Assembly (NCBI GenBank): GCA_023458595.1
Contig: JAEWYT010000168.1
Coordinates: 1 to 64,000 of the forward strand
Direction: 5' to 3'
Source of the DNA: Pseudomonadota bacterium
GTDB lineage: Bacteria > Pseudomonadota > Alphaproteobacteria > Rhizobiales > Tepidamorphaceae
Length of the DNA stretch: 64,000 bases
The first letter of the stretch is position 1, and every line of letters begins with the position of its first letter. Made by a program: the position numbers and the translations under genes. Of this stretch, positions 1 through 8,313 are shown piece by piece. The notes beneath the pieces were generated by a model. It saw only the letters and a program-made list of their open reading frames with translations, made no database searches and was not told where the DNA came from.

Positions 1-1514
1 GCGCCGGCTTCCTCCTCGGGCTGGCCGGCCCAGCGCGCGCCGAGCGCCTCGGCGATCGCCTTGAAGGCGCTGCGCTCCTGATCGTTGAGGGCGCCGTCTT
101 CGGAGGTCGCCGGCTTGAACGGATGCAGCCTCAGGACGCGCGAGCCCTCGCCGACGGCCCTCGCCCGCTCGACTTCCCCGGCCTCTTCGGTCGCCTCTTC
201 GACTGCCTCACCGATTGCCTCTTCGACTGCCTCTTCGGGGGCTTCCGGCTCCTCCGCGACGGCGATCTCCTCAGCGGGCTCCCGTGCGGGCTCCAGTGCG
301 GGTTCCTCGGCGGGTGCGGGCTCTGCCGGCACGGCGGGTGCGGGCTCTGCCGGCACGGCGGCGGCGATCGGCGCGGGTCCGGCGGAAACGGGTTCAGGGG
401 GTGCGGCTTCCGGCTCTTCGGCCGCCCCGGGTCCGGGCCCGGGCCCGGCGGGCTCCTCGGCAGGCGCCTCGGCCGGGGTCAGCGCCACCACGTCGGCGAA
501 ACCCCGGTAGCCGACGAAGGCGCGGCCCTCGCCGAAGCGCGGCAGCGCCGACAGGCGCAGTCTCGCGACCTCGCCGAAGTCCGTCGGCCAGTCGATGCGG
601 ATGTCGCTCCAGGTGTCGCGGGACTCGAGCGCCTTCGTCAGACCGCCGTCGGCGCCGACGGAAAGGGCGGCGTCGACGTCGGCGATCGACCGGCCGATCA
701 CGTCGGCGGACCGCGTCCCGACCAGCGCGGAGAACCCGGCGCCGACCTCGACGAAACGGCCCTCCGCGTCGAGCTGGAAGGTGAAGCGGCGAGTGTCGGG
801 AAGCGGGCGGGCGACGGGCGACGGCGGGGCGGCGGGGGCGGTGTCGACGGGCGGCGCGGGGGCGACCTTCGCCCCGCCGCCGTCCGCGGCTCCCGTCGCG
901 GCGGTCGCGGCAGGCGCTTCGGCCTCCCCCGTCTCCTCGGGCGCCTCGGTTTGCGGAAGGCCGACGATCAGCGAAAACCGGCCTTCCGGCGTCGCGATGT
1001 CGATGGTCCCGGCGCCGGCCGGCTCGGCCGTGCACTTGACGGCGGCGCGGTTGCGGCGGACCTCGCCGGATTCTCCCTTGAGAATCAACGGCGTTTCCAG
1101 CGGGCCGAACGCGGCGCGGAACCGGTCGGCGAGGCCCGGCCGGGACGTCGGCTTCGCGCCGGCGACGACGAGAACGACGTTCAATCCGAGGTCGGCGAGC
1201 AGGCGGCACCGGCAGGGGACGGAGATATCCTGCAGCCCGACGAAGAAACGCAGAAGCTGCAGCCGGGTCGCACCGTCGCGCGGCAGGCTGCGGCCGAGCC
1301 GGGCGAGCTGGGCCATGCCCGGCCGGGCCATGTCGAACCGGCGGGCGGCGAGCGCCTCGAAGCCGGTCTCGTCGAAGAAGGCGATGCCGGCCGCGCTCGA
1401 AAGCAGGACGCGGCCCTCCTCCACGTCCCACACCCATGCCGGCGCCTCGCCGAGGACAACCTCGGCGACGCCGGGGGCGCGCAAAAGCACGGACTCGTCG
1501 AGCCGGCTGCTCAT
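1..1514 (-). CDS. PAS-domain sensor histidine kinase, N-terminal part (runs off the left edge)
   Basis: The reading frame is open from about position 1601 to the window edge, so only the N-terminal part is present and the catalytic domain is missing. I chose ATG at 1514 (MSSRLDESVLL). An in-frame GTG at 1601, just below a stop near 1617, would add 29 residues. The protein starts with a sensor-like region, then a Pro/Ala-rich linker. A PAS-like segment follows (FQLDAEGRFVEVGAGFSALV, then DVIGRSIADV). A long Ala/Pro/Glu linker comes next, and the visible end reads LNDQERSAFKAIAEALGARW. That arrangement resembles the large Hyphomicrobiales cell-cycle kinases related to PleC/DivJ/PdhS. Kinase function is inferred from this resemblance because no H-box is inside the window. 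Confidence 0.7.
   Translation of the reverse strand, partial: MSSRLDESVLLRAPGVAEVVLGEAPAWVWDVEEGRVLLSSAAGIAFFDETGFEALAARRFDMARPGMAQLARLGRSLPRDGATRLQLLRFFVGLQDISVPCRCRLLADLGLNVVLVVAGAKPTSRPGLADRFRAAFGPLETPLILKGESGEVRRNRAAVKCTAEPAGAGTIDIATPEGRFSLIVGLPQTEAPEETGEAEAPAATAATGAADGGGAKVAPAPPVDTAPAAPPSPVARPLPDTRRFTFQLDAEGRFVEVGAGFSALVGTRSADVIGRSIADVDAALSVGADGGLTKALESRDTWSDIRIDWPTDFGEVARLRLSALPRFGEGRAFVGYRGFADVVALTPAEAPAEEPAGPGPGPGAAEEPEAAPPEPVSAGPAPIAAAVPAEPAPAVPAEPAPAEEPALEPAREPAEEIAVAEEPEAPEEAVEEAIGEAVEEATEEAGEVERARAVGEGSRVLRLHPFKPATSEDGALNDQERSAFKAIAEALGARWAGQPEEEAG
311..358. repeat. Exact 24-bp tandem duplication inside the sensor-kinase linker
   Basis: Two identical 24-bp units (311-334 and 335-358) are in frame with the kinase gene. 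Each adds an eight-residue Pro/Ala/Glu/Val unit. The surrounding sequence is rich in GAG-GC codons and in imperfect copies of a Glu-Glu-Ala motif (about 165-300). The linker therefore probably changes length by replication slippage. Confidence 0.9.
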
Positions 1515-1745
1515 GTCGGCATCCAGTTCCAATCCCGCCAAACCGCGGGCCGCCCCGTTCCCGACCCCCTCGAGGAACGAAGTACGGTCCTGCCGCCGCA
1601 CAAGCCTGCCGACCCGTCACATAAGGTTGTTATAATAATAAGTTAGGAGGGGCGTCCAGCAGCGCCGGCCCCGAAGGGCCGCGCCAAGCGCGGGAATGGT
1701 TAAATCCCACAGGCCAGCGTGGACGAACATCGAATGGAGACCAAC

Positions 1746-2117
1746 GTGAGCGACAAGTTCGATATCCCCAACACCATGCACGACTTCGCCGGAAGCAGCG
1801 TGGAACAGGCCCGCAGGGCCTTCGAGGACTACCTCGCGGCGGCGTACAAGGCCATCGGCACGCTGGAGACGTCGGCCGCGAACGTGCGGGAAAGCGTACG
1901 CGCCCTCGGCGCCGACGCGATCGCCTTCGCCGAGGAGAACATGGCGGCCAACTTCGACTTCACCAAGCGCATGGTGGCCGCCCGTTCCATCGAGGAGATG
2001 GTGAAGCTCCAGTCCGGGTTCATCGAGAAGCAGATGGCGACCTTCACCCGGCAGGGCGAAAAACTCGCCCAGACGGTCACCGGGACGGCGGCCAAGGCCA
2101 AGCCCGCCGGCAACTGA
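1746..2117 (+). CDS. Phasin family protein
   Basis: A small helical protein of the phasin_2 type, which coats polyhydroxyalkanoate granules. Typical features are an amphipathic Glu/Ala/Lys-rich helix, the segment FDFTKRMVAARSIEEMVKLQ, and FIEKQMATFTRQGEKL. I chose GTG at 1746 (protein MSDKFDIP...) because GGAGA at 1737-1741 sits at good spacing. An in-frame ATG at 1734 and a GTG at 1719 lack a convincing ribosome binding site. A second phasin gene follows about 200 bp downstream on the same strand. The product is about 123 residues, within the family range. Confidence 0.85.
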   Translation: MSDKFDIPNTMHDFAGSSVEQARRAFEDYLAAAYKAIGTLETSAANVRESVRALGADAIAFAEENMAANFDFTKRMVAARSIEEMVKLQSGFIEKQMATFTRQGEKLAQTVTGTAAKAKPAGN

Positions 2118-2151
2118 TCGCTCTCGACTTTTGCCGCGGCGGCGGATTTTG

Positions 2152-2180
2152 TGCATCGCAATATTTTCTATTGCATTGCA
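2152..2180. promoter_or_regulatory. Paired TGCNNNGCA sites upstream of the second phasin gene
   Basis: TGCATCGCA (2152-2160) and TGCATTGCA (2172-2180) are two copies of TGC-N3-GCA, 20 bp apart, in the AT-rich part of the phasin intergenic region. PhaR repressors of alphaproteobacteria are known to bind TGC-rich palindromes upstream of phasin genes. These sites are therefore good candidates for PHA-responsive control of the gene starting at 2317. Binding is inferred from motif and position only. Confidence 0.55.
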
Positions 2181-2316
2181 CAATAGCGTTGCCTATATTG
2201 ACGTCAGGTCCGGCGTGGGGGCGAGGAGGCAGACCGCTGCTGCGCCGGACACCCCGATTTTCCAGGCACCGGCGGCTGCAGGCCCGCCTGCCGATAGTGT
2301 GAAAAGGACGCTCGAC

Positions 2317-2814
2317 ATGACCGCCATCAAAGCCAAGGCCGCTCCGAAGGCCGCCCCCAAGGCAGCCCCCAAGGCTGCGAGCGTGAAGAAGGAAGTCGCC
2401 GGCTTCTCCTCGCTCGAGATGCCCACCGCCTTCCGCGAGATCGCCGAGAAAGGCGTGATGCAGGCGAAGGAAGCCTACGACTCCTACAAGTCGATGGCCG
2501 AAGAGGCGACGGACGCCCTCGAGGACACCTTCGCGACCATCAACAAGGGCGCGACGGACTTCCAGTCCAAGGCGCTCGGCGCCGCCAAGGCCAATTTCAA
2601 CGCCTCCTTCGACTTCGTCGAGAAGATGCTCGGCGTGAAGTCGCTGTCCGAGGTCATCGAGCTGCAGACCGAGTTCGCCCGCAAGCAGTTCGACTCCCTG
2701 ACCACGCAGGCCAAGGAGATCCAGGATCTCGCGAGCAAGGTCCAGGCCGAGACCGTCAAGCCGTTCAAGGACAGCGTCGCCAAGGCGATGACGCAGTGGA
2801 AGTCGGCCTTCTGA
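2317..2814 (+). CDS. Phasin (PHA granule-associated protein)
   Basis: A 165-residue phasin. The N-terminus carries a Lys/Ala/Pro repeat (four tandem KAAP-type units, residues about 5-22), like histone H1 tails. A classic phasin helix region follows: FREIAEKGVMQAKEAYDSYK, then a segment with FDFVEKMLGVKSLSEVIELQ. I chose ATG at 2317 because AAGGAC lies just upstream; longer in-frame openings run back through the regulatory sites. Phasins cover the surface of PHB granules and control their number and size. The basic tail could contact DNA or the granule surface (inference). A strong terminator follows. Confidence 0.92.
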   Translation: MTAIKAKAAPKAAPKAAPKAASVKKEVAGFSSLEMPTAFREIAEKGVMQAKEAYDSYKSMAEEATDALEDTFATINKGATDFQSKALGAAKANFNASFDFVEKMLGVKSLSEVIELQTEFARKQFDSLTTQAKEIQDLASKVQAETVKPFKDSVAKAMTQWKSAF

Positions 2815-2847
2815 TCGGCCGAAGCGCGAAAGCTCTCACCACGAATG

Positions 2848-2878
2848 AAAAGCCCGGCTGGCAGCGGCCGGGCTTTTT
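2848..2878 (+). terminator. Rho-independent terminator after the phasin genes
   Basis: Arms AAAAGCCCGGC (2848-2858) and GCCGGGCTTTT (2867-2877) form a perfect 11-bp stem with an 8-nt loop and a run of five T. It ends phasin transcription and insulates the tRNA-His gene downstream. Confidence 0.9.
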
Positions 2879-2956
2879 GCCGTCCGGGGCCACGAGCCCG
2901 CTCGGCGGCCCTTGCACCGGCAAGGCTTTGTCCGTATTTACAGCGCGGTCGCCCGT

Positions 2957-3033
2957 GCAGCTGTAGCTCAGTTGGTTAGAGCGCCTGATTGTGGATCAGG
3001 AGGTCGCTGGTTCGAATCCAGCCAGCTGTACCA
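2957..3033 (+). tRNA. tRNA-His (anticodon GTG)
   Basis: A 77-nt cloverleaf with an encoded CCA end (3031-3033). The anticodon stem is CCTGA/TCAGG with loop TTGTGGA, so the anticodon is GTG. The T arm is GCTGG-TTCGAAT-CCAGC. The acceptor stem GCAGCTG pairs with CAGCTGT, with one G-T pair at the end. Confidence 0.95.
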
Positions 3034-3096
3034 TTCCAATCGTTTCCCCGTCTCTCAAATCGGCAGGTGGACCGGCGCGGACCGTGCGCGGCTGAG

Positions 3097-3792
3097 TCAG
3101 CGCATGGCCTGGGCATTCATCTCGGCGATCAGGGCCTGGATGTCGGGCACACGGATCCGCCCGTACTTCTTCTCGATCAGGCCGTCGCCGGCGAGTGCGT
3201 CGAGGATGCGGCTCACCATGTTGCGCGACAGCGACGCCATCTCGCCGAGTTCCTCGTGGCTCGCGGCGATCTCGACGCCGTCTTCCGTCGTCATGTCGTA
3301 GATCGCGAGGCGGCACAGCGTGGCGAGAAGCCGGCTGCGCCCGTCCCTCGGCATAAGGCAGGCGGCCAACGCCAGGACATTGTCGACGTGACCGACGGTT
3401 ATCTCCGCGATCCGGCGCCACGTGACCGGATCCACCCTTGCCATGGCCTCGACGGACGCCTCCGAGACGAAAAGCACCTGGCAGTCGGTCCGAGCCGTGA
3501 TGCCCACGCGGCGCGGGGTCCGCGAGATCAGCGCCGCATCCCCGACCCACCATCCGGGCCGCGCCACCAGCGCGAGCATGGGCGGGAACGGCCCCGGCGC
3601 GATCAGCACTTCGAGCGTTCCCGAGGCGAGCCCGAAGATGCCGCCGTGATCGTCGCCCAGTGCGTAGAGGGCATTGCCCGCGGACACTTCCCGCAACTCG
3701 GCCTGCTGCAGAAAACGACCGCGAAAGGCCGACGGCTGCCGCGACAGCCAGCCGACCGAGGAAACGACCGATTCCGCTTCAATCCGATTCAT
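3097..3792 (-). CDS. Crp/Fnr family transcriptional regulator
   Basis: A 231-residue protein with a cyclic-nucleotide-binding-like beta-barrel (about 25-115) followed by a winged helix. The recognition region (about 178-213) reads SHEELGEMASLSRNMVSRIL. No cysteine cluster typical of FNR-type iron-sulfur sensors is visible in the N-terminal part, and the usual cAMP-contacting RxS motif is not obvious, so the ligand is unknown. It stands alone next to tRNA-His. A perfect inverted repeat 18-36 bp upstream of the start codon suggests autoregulation. Confidence 0.88.
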   Translation of the reverse strand: MNRIEAESVVSSVGWLSRQPSAFRGRFLQQAELREVSAGNALYALGDDHGGIFGLASGTLEVLIAPGPFPPMLALVARPGWWVGDAALISRTPRRVGITARTDCQVLFVSEASVEAMARVDPVTWRRIAEITVGHVDNVLALAACLMPRDGRSRLLATLCRLAIYDMTTEDGVEIAASHEELGEMASLSRNMVSRILDALAGDGLIEKKYGRIRVPDIQALIAEMNAQAMR

Positions 3793-3808
3793 ATGAGCCG
3801 CCTCAGAA

Positions 3809-3828
3809 AATGCACTCTAATGTGCATT
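3809..3828. promoter_or_regulatory. Inverted repeat upstream of the Crp/Fnr gene
   Basis: AATGCAC (3809-3815) and GTGCATT (3822-3828) form a perfect 7-bp inverted repeat with a 6-bp spacer, directly upstream of the regulator's start codon. Size and symmetry fit a dimeric winged-helix operator. It does not match the classic FNR (TTGAT-N4-ATCAA) or CRP consensus. Confidence 0.5.
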
Positions 3829-4109
3829 ACTCCGGAAAGCCATGTGCTACCAAATCGAGACTGTACTCGGACTTGCCGACTGAACTCAGGTTAACGGTCG
3901 GCCCTTGATCGTCATTGAGAGCGGTCTTGGGGTTATTTTCCTGTTTCGGGATATTCACAATCGCGACATCCGATATTTGCATTTTTGCAGGAGCCAGCTC
4001 CGGTCAATGGGGAAACTAAAAAAGCCCGTTTCAGCTCCTTGAACTGAAGAGGGCGCAGAACTTTCGATCCGAAGTAGACATCGACGGCAAAAAGAGGAGG
4101 AACCATTCA
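3829..4109. other. Gene-free region upstream of the arylsulfatase
   Basis: This intergenic stretch, lower in GC than its surroundings, separates the divergent Crp/Fnr gene from the arylsulfatase gene. It should hold both promoters. It ends in a clear ribosome binding site (AAGAGGAGGAA) before ATG 4110. I see no small gene here and no recognisable RNA. Confidence 0.6.
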
Positions 4110-5681
<1,572 letters not shown>

Positions 5682-5706
5682 CGTCGCGCCTCAAACGATC
5701 GGGTTC

Positions 5707-5727
5707 GGGGCCACCGACGGTGGCTCC
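5707..5727. terminator. Hairpin between convergent arylsulfatase and sqdB
   Basis: GGGGCCAC (5707-5714) pairs with GTGGCTCC (5720-5727) around a 5-nt loop. It lies exactly between two convergent genes, as a bidirectional terminator would, but there is no T-run on either side, so termination is uncertain. Confidence 0.35.
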
Positions 5728-5730
5728 GGC

Positions 5731-6915
5731 CTATGTCATCTCCCTGGCGCGCCGGGCGTTCCAAGGGGACCGGCAAGGGATCTTCGTGCGGTCGCAGCGA
5801 TCGGCGTACCTGCCGGCGATCTCCGTGATCTCGCGCAGGAGCCCCTCCTTCAGCGTGATCGGCTCGAGGCCGAGCTGCAGCAAGCGGTCGTTGCGTACGA
5901 AAAGATCGTTTTCGTCCGCCTCGTTGCGCGGGTTGGCCACGAAGTCGACGCTCGCGCCGGTGATCTCGGCGATCATCTGCGCGAGGTCGCGGACGCGGTG
6001 GGTCTCGGTCATCTGGTTCAGGATGTTGACCCGCTCGCGGCTCTGCGGCGGGTTCTCGACGGCGAGCTGGATGCAGCGCACCGTGTCCTGGATGTTGATG
6101 AAGGCACGCGTCTGGCCACCGGTGCCGTGCACGGTCATCGGATAGCCGACGGCGGCCTGCATCAGGAAACGGTTCAGCACCGTGCCGTAGTCGCCGTCAT
6201 AGTCGAAGCGGTTGATCAGGCGCTCGTCGAGGCGGGTCTCCGCCGTCTGCGTGCCCCAGACGATGCCCTGATGCAGGTCGGTTACCTTCAGCCCGTCGTT
6301 CTTGTTGTAGAAGGCGAAGAACAGCTGATCCTGCGTCTTGGTCATATGGTAGATCGAGCCGGGATTGGCCGGGTAGAGGATCTCCTGGTCGACCAGGTCG
6401 CCCGCGTCGGTCTCGACCTTCACCTGCAGGTAGCCTTCCGGGATCTTCATGCCGGCCGAGCCGTAGCCGTAGACGCCCATCGTGCCGAGATGGACGAGAT
6501 GGACGTCGAGACCGGATTCCACGATCGCCGCGCACAGGTCGTTGGTGGCACCGAGATTGTTCCGCACCGTGTAGCGCTTGTGCCACGAGGACTTCATCGA
6601 ATACGGCGCGGCGCGCTGCTCGGCGAAATGGACGATGGAGTCCGGCTTCTCGTCCTTGATGAGCGTCAGCAGCCGGTGGTAGTGCTCGCCGACCGTGAAG
6701 CGGTGCACCGGGATCTGCTGGCCGGAAATCTCCTTCCAGGCGGCGACGCGCTCGCCCAGGGGTCGGATCGGCGTCAGCGAGTCGACCTCGAGCTCGACGT
6801 CGATCTTGCGGCGCGACAGGTTGTCGACGATCGCGACGTCGTGGCCGAGCTTGGAGAGATGCAGCGCGGTCGGCCAACCGCAGAAGCCGTCACCGCCCAG
6901 AACGATGATCTTCAT
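5731..6915 (-). CDS. sqdB: UDP-sulfoquinovose synthase
   Basis: A 394-residue SDR/epimerase-type enzyme, closely similar along its length to plant SQD1 and bacterial SqdB. The NAD-binding loop is GGDGFCGW (7-14). Catalytic Thr145 lies in HLGTMGVYG, and Tyr189/Lys193 lie in the YxxxK motif of SIYHMTKTQ. Other landmarks are HFAEQRAAPYSM, FGTALNRF-like YGTVLNRF, and VHGTGGQTRAF. It converts UDP-glucose and sulfite to UDP-sulfoquinovose. The usual partner genes sqdA, sqdC or sqdD are not adjacent. Here it lies between a secreted sulfatase and a glycosyltransferase/sulfotransferase block. It may therefore serve sulfolipid synthesis, a sulfoquinovose-containing glycan, or both. Confidence 0.95.
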   Translation of the reverse strand: MKIIVLGGDGFCGWPTALHLSKLGHDVAIVDNLSRRKIDVELEVDSLTPIRPLGERVAAWKEISGQQIPVHRFTVGEHYHRLLTLIKDEKPDSIVHFAEQRAAPYSMKSSWHKRYTVRNNLGATNDLCAAIVESGLDVHLVHLGTMGVYGYGSAGMKIPEGYLQVKVETDAGDLVDQEILYPANPGSIYHMTKTQDQLFFAFYNKNDGLKVTDLHQGIVWGTQTAETRLDERLINRFDYDGDYGTVLNRFLMQAAVGYPMTVHGTGGQTRAFINIQDTVRCIQLAVENPPQSRERVNILNQMTETHRVRDLAQMIAEITGASVDFVANPRNEADENDLFVRNDRLLQLGLEPITLKEGLLREITEIAGRYADRCDRTKIPCRSPWNARRAREMT

Positions 6916-7101
6916 GGTTCCACCATTGTTGCGTTTGGCGCGAGAGGCGACATAGCGCAGCTTTAATCACAATCCGCCGGCTTCGTGCAATCGGCGCCCC
7001 TACTAGCGTCGGCCCGGCCCTGCAACGCCGCCGTCGTTGACATCGCGCACCGACCCCGTCATGACCTCCCCGTCCTCGGGCAGGGACAGGAGAGGAAAAC
7101 G

Positions 7102-7953
7102 GTGGCTACGGATCTGCAGCGCGTTCACGATGTCGCCCGTTCGGTCGATGCCGAGCGCTGGAACGCCATGCTCCAGGCGAGCGCGGAAGGCGCAGCCGCC
7201 GGAACGCCCGATCCTTCGCTGCCCGGCTTCCCGCCGGACGATATCCAGTTGCGGTTCAACGGCCGCCCGGCGGTGAAGTCCCTGAGCCAGGCCTTCGACC
7301 TCTATCGTCTGACGATGCGGGCCTTCCGCGAAAACGGCACGCCGCGGCCGGACTCGCGTTTCCTCGACTTCGGCGCGGGCTGGGGGCGCGTCTGGCGCTA
7401 TTTCCTGCGCGAATTCGCGCCCGAACACATGGCTGCCTTCGACGTGAACCCGAAAATGGCGGATTTCTGGTCGCAGTCGATGCTGGGCGCCCGGCTCGAC
7501 GTCGGCACGCCGTTCCAGCCGCTGCCGTACTGGGACGGCACGTTCGATCTCGTCGTCTCCAACTCGGTGTTCTCGCACCTGTCGCTGAGGCTCAATATGC
7601 ATTCGGCAGGGGAGTTGCGCCGCATCATGCGGCCGGGCGGCGTCTTCGTCGGCACCACGTTCGGGCTCACGCACCTTCGGCTGTGGCGCTCCTGGCAGGA
7701 GCAGCCCGATTCCTGCAACGAGCGTCAGCGCAAGCTCGCCTCGCTGAGCCCGGACTACGGGAAGGAAATCGACAGCTTCGAGCGGGGCGGATTCGTCTAT
7801 TTGCCCGCCAATCCGACGCGTCCGCTCGACTACGAGAACACCGCCTTCTCCGGCGAGTGGATCCGGGCGAACTGGTCCGACTGGTTCGAGCTTCTGGATT
7901 TCATCGAAGACGGCACGATGCAGCCCGTGTTCGTGTGCCGGGCGCTGCAGTAG
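7102..7953 (+). CDS. Class I SAM-dependent methyltransferase
   Basis: A 283-residue protein with a Rossmann-type SAM site: motif I FLDFGAGWGRVWRY (87-100), acidic residue in AFDVNPKM, then FDLVVSNSVFSHLS and RIMRPGGVFVGTTFG. I chose GTG 7102 because AGGAGAGG lies directly upstream; the open frame to 6985 has no such site. It is divergent from sqdB and opens the glycan block. The substrate is unknown, but methylation of a sugar or glycan end is likely from context. Confidence 0.85.
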   Translation: MATDLQRVHDVARSVDAERWNAMLQASAEGAAAGTPDPSLPGFPPDDIQLRFNGRPAVKSLSQAFDLYRLTMRAFRENGTPRPDSRFLDFGAGWGRVWRYFLREFAPEHMAAFDVNPKMADFWSQSMLGARLDVGTPFQPLPYWDGTFDLVVSNSVFSHLSLRLNMHSAGELRRIMRPGGVFVGTTFGLTHLRLWRSWQEQPDSCNERQRKLASLSPDYGKEIDSFERGGFVYLPANPTRPLDYENTAFSGEWIRANWSDWFELLDFIEDGTMQPVFVCRALQ

Positions 7954-8313
7954 GAGGCGCCGTTCCGCCCCCGCCCCGCCGGACATGCGCGCCAGAAAAG
8001 ACCCACGTTCCGGCGATCGTGCCGTTGCTCGAGAAGCCCGGAGTTGCTGATGACCGCCGGAACCCTTCTTGTCCGTCTCCTGACGGTGCGCGTTTCAACT
8101 GGCCGGACCGCTACGGTTCGACGGCGATGCGTTCGACCTGGTCGGCAAGCACCTATTGGTTTGCCGATCGAGACCGTCCCGGACGCCCTCCGGGACGGAG
8201 GGTGCCGGGCCGATCGCGTTCTGCCCTTTCATTCGCTTCCCGGGCCGTGGTAAGGGGGCCCGTGTCTTCGCGGGCCGCGGTCAGATATCGGAGCGAGAAC
8301 CCTTCAGCCAGGC
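7954..8313. other. Gene-free region before the large glycosyltransferase
   Basis: About 360 bp without a convincing gene; the small open frames here lack coding character and start sites. It contains the perfect hairpin at 8174-8198 and probably the promoter of the large glycosyltransferase gene. No RNA family was recognised. Confidence 0.5.
8174..8198. repeat. Perfect 10-bp hairpin in the gap before the glycosyltransferase
   Basis: CCGTCCCGGA (8174-8183) and TCCGGGACGG (8189-8198) form a perfect GC-rich stem with a 5-nt loop. No T-run follows, so it is not a standard intrinsic terminator. It may act as a 3' end stabiliser of the methyltransferase mRNA or as a leader structure of the next gene. 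Confidence 0.6.

Noticed and set aside
123..1646. Long plus-strand open frame of about 507 codons
   Set aside because: It is the antisense of the PAS kinase. Its protein is low in hydrophobic residues and rich in Arg/Gly, as expected for a shadow frame in high-GC DNA.
2912..3301. Plus-strand frame containing AVAQLVRAPDCGSGGRWFESS-like sequence
   Set aside because: This peptide is the well-known translation of a tRNA gene; the real feature is tRNA-His at 2957-3033.
8044..8253. Small plus-strand frame in the gap before the large glycosyltransferase
   Set aside because: No ribosome binding site, Arg-rich composition and a hairpin inside it; not a convincing gene.
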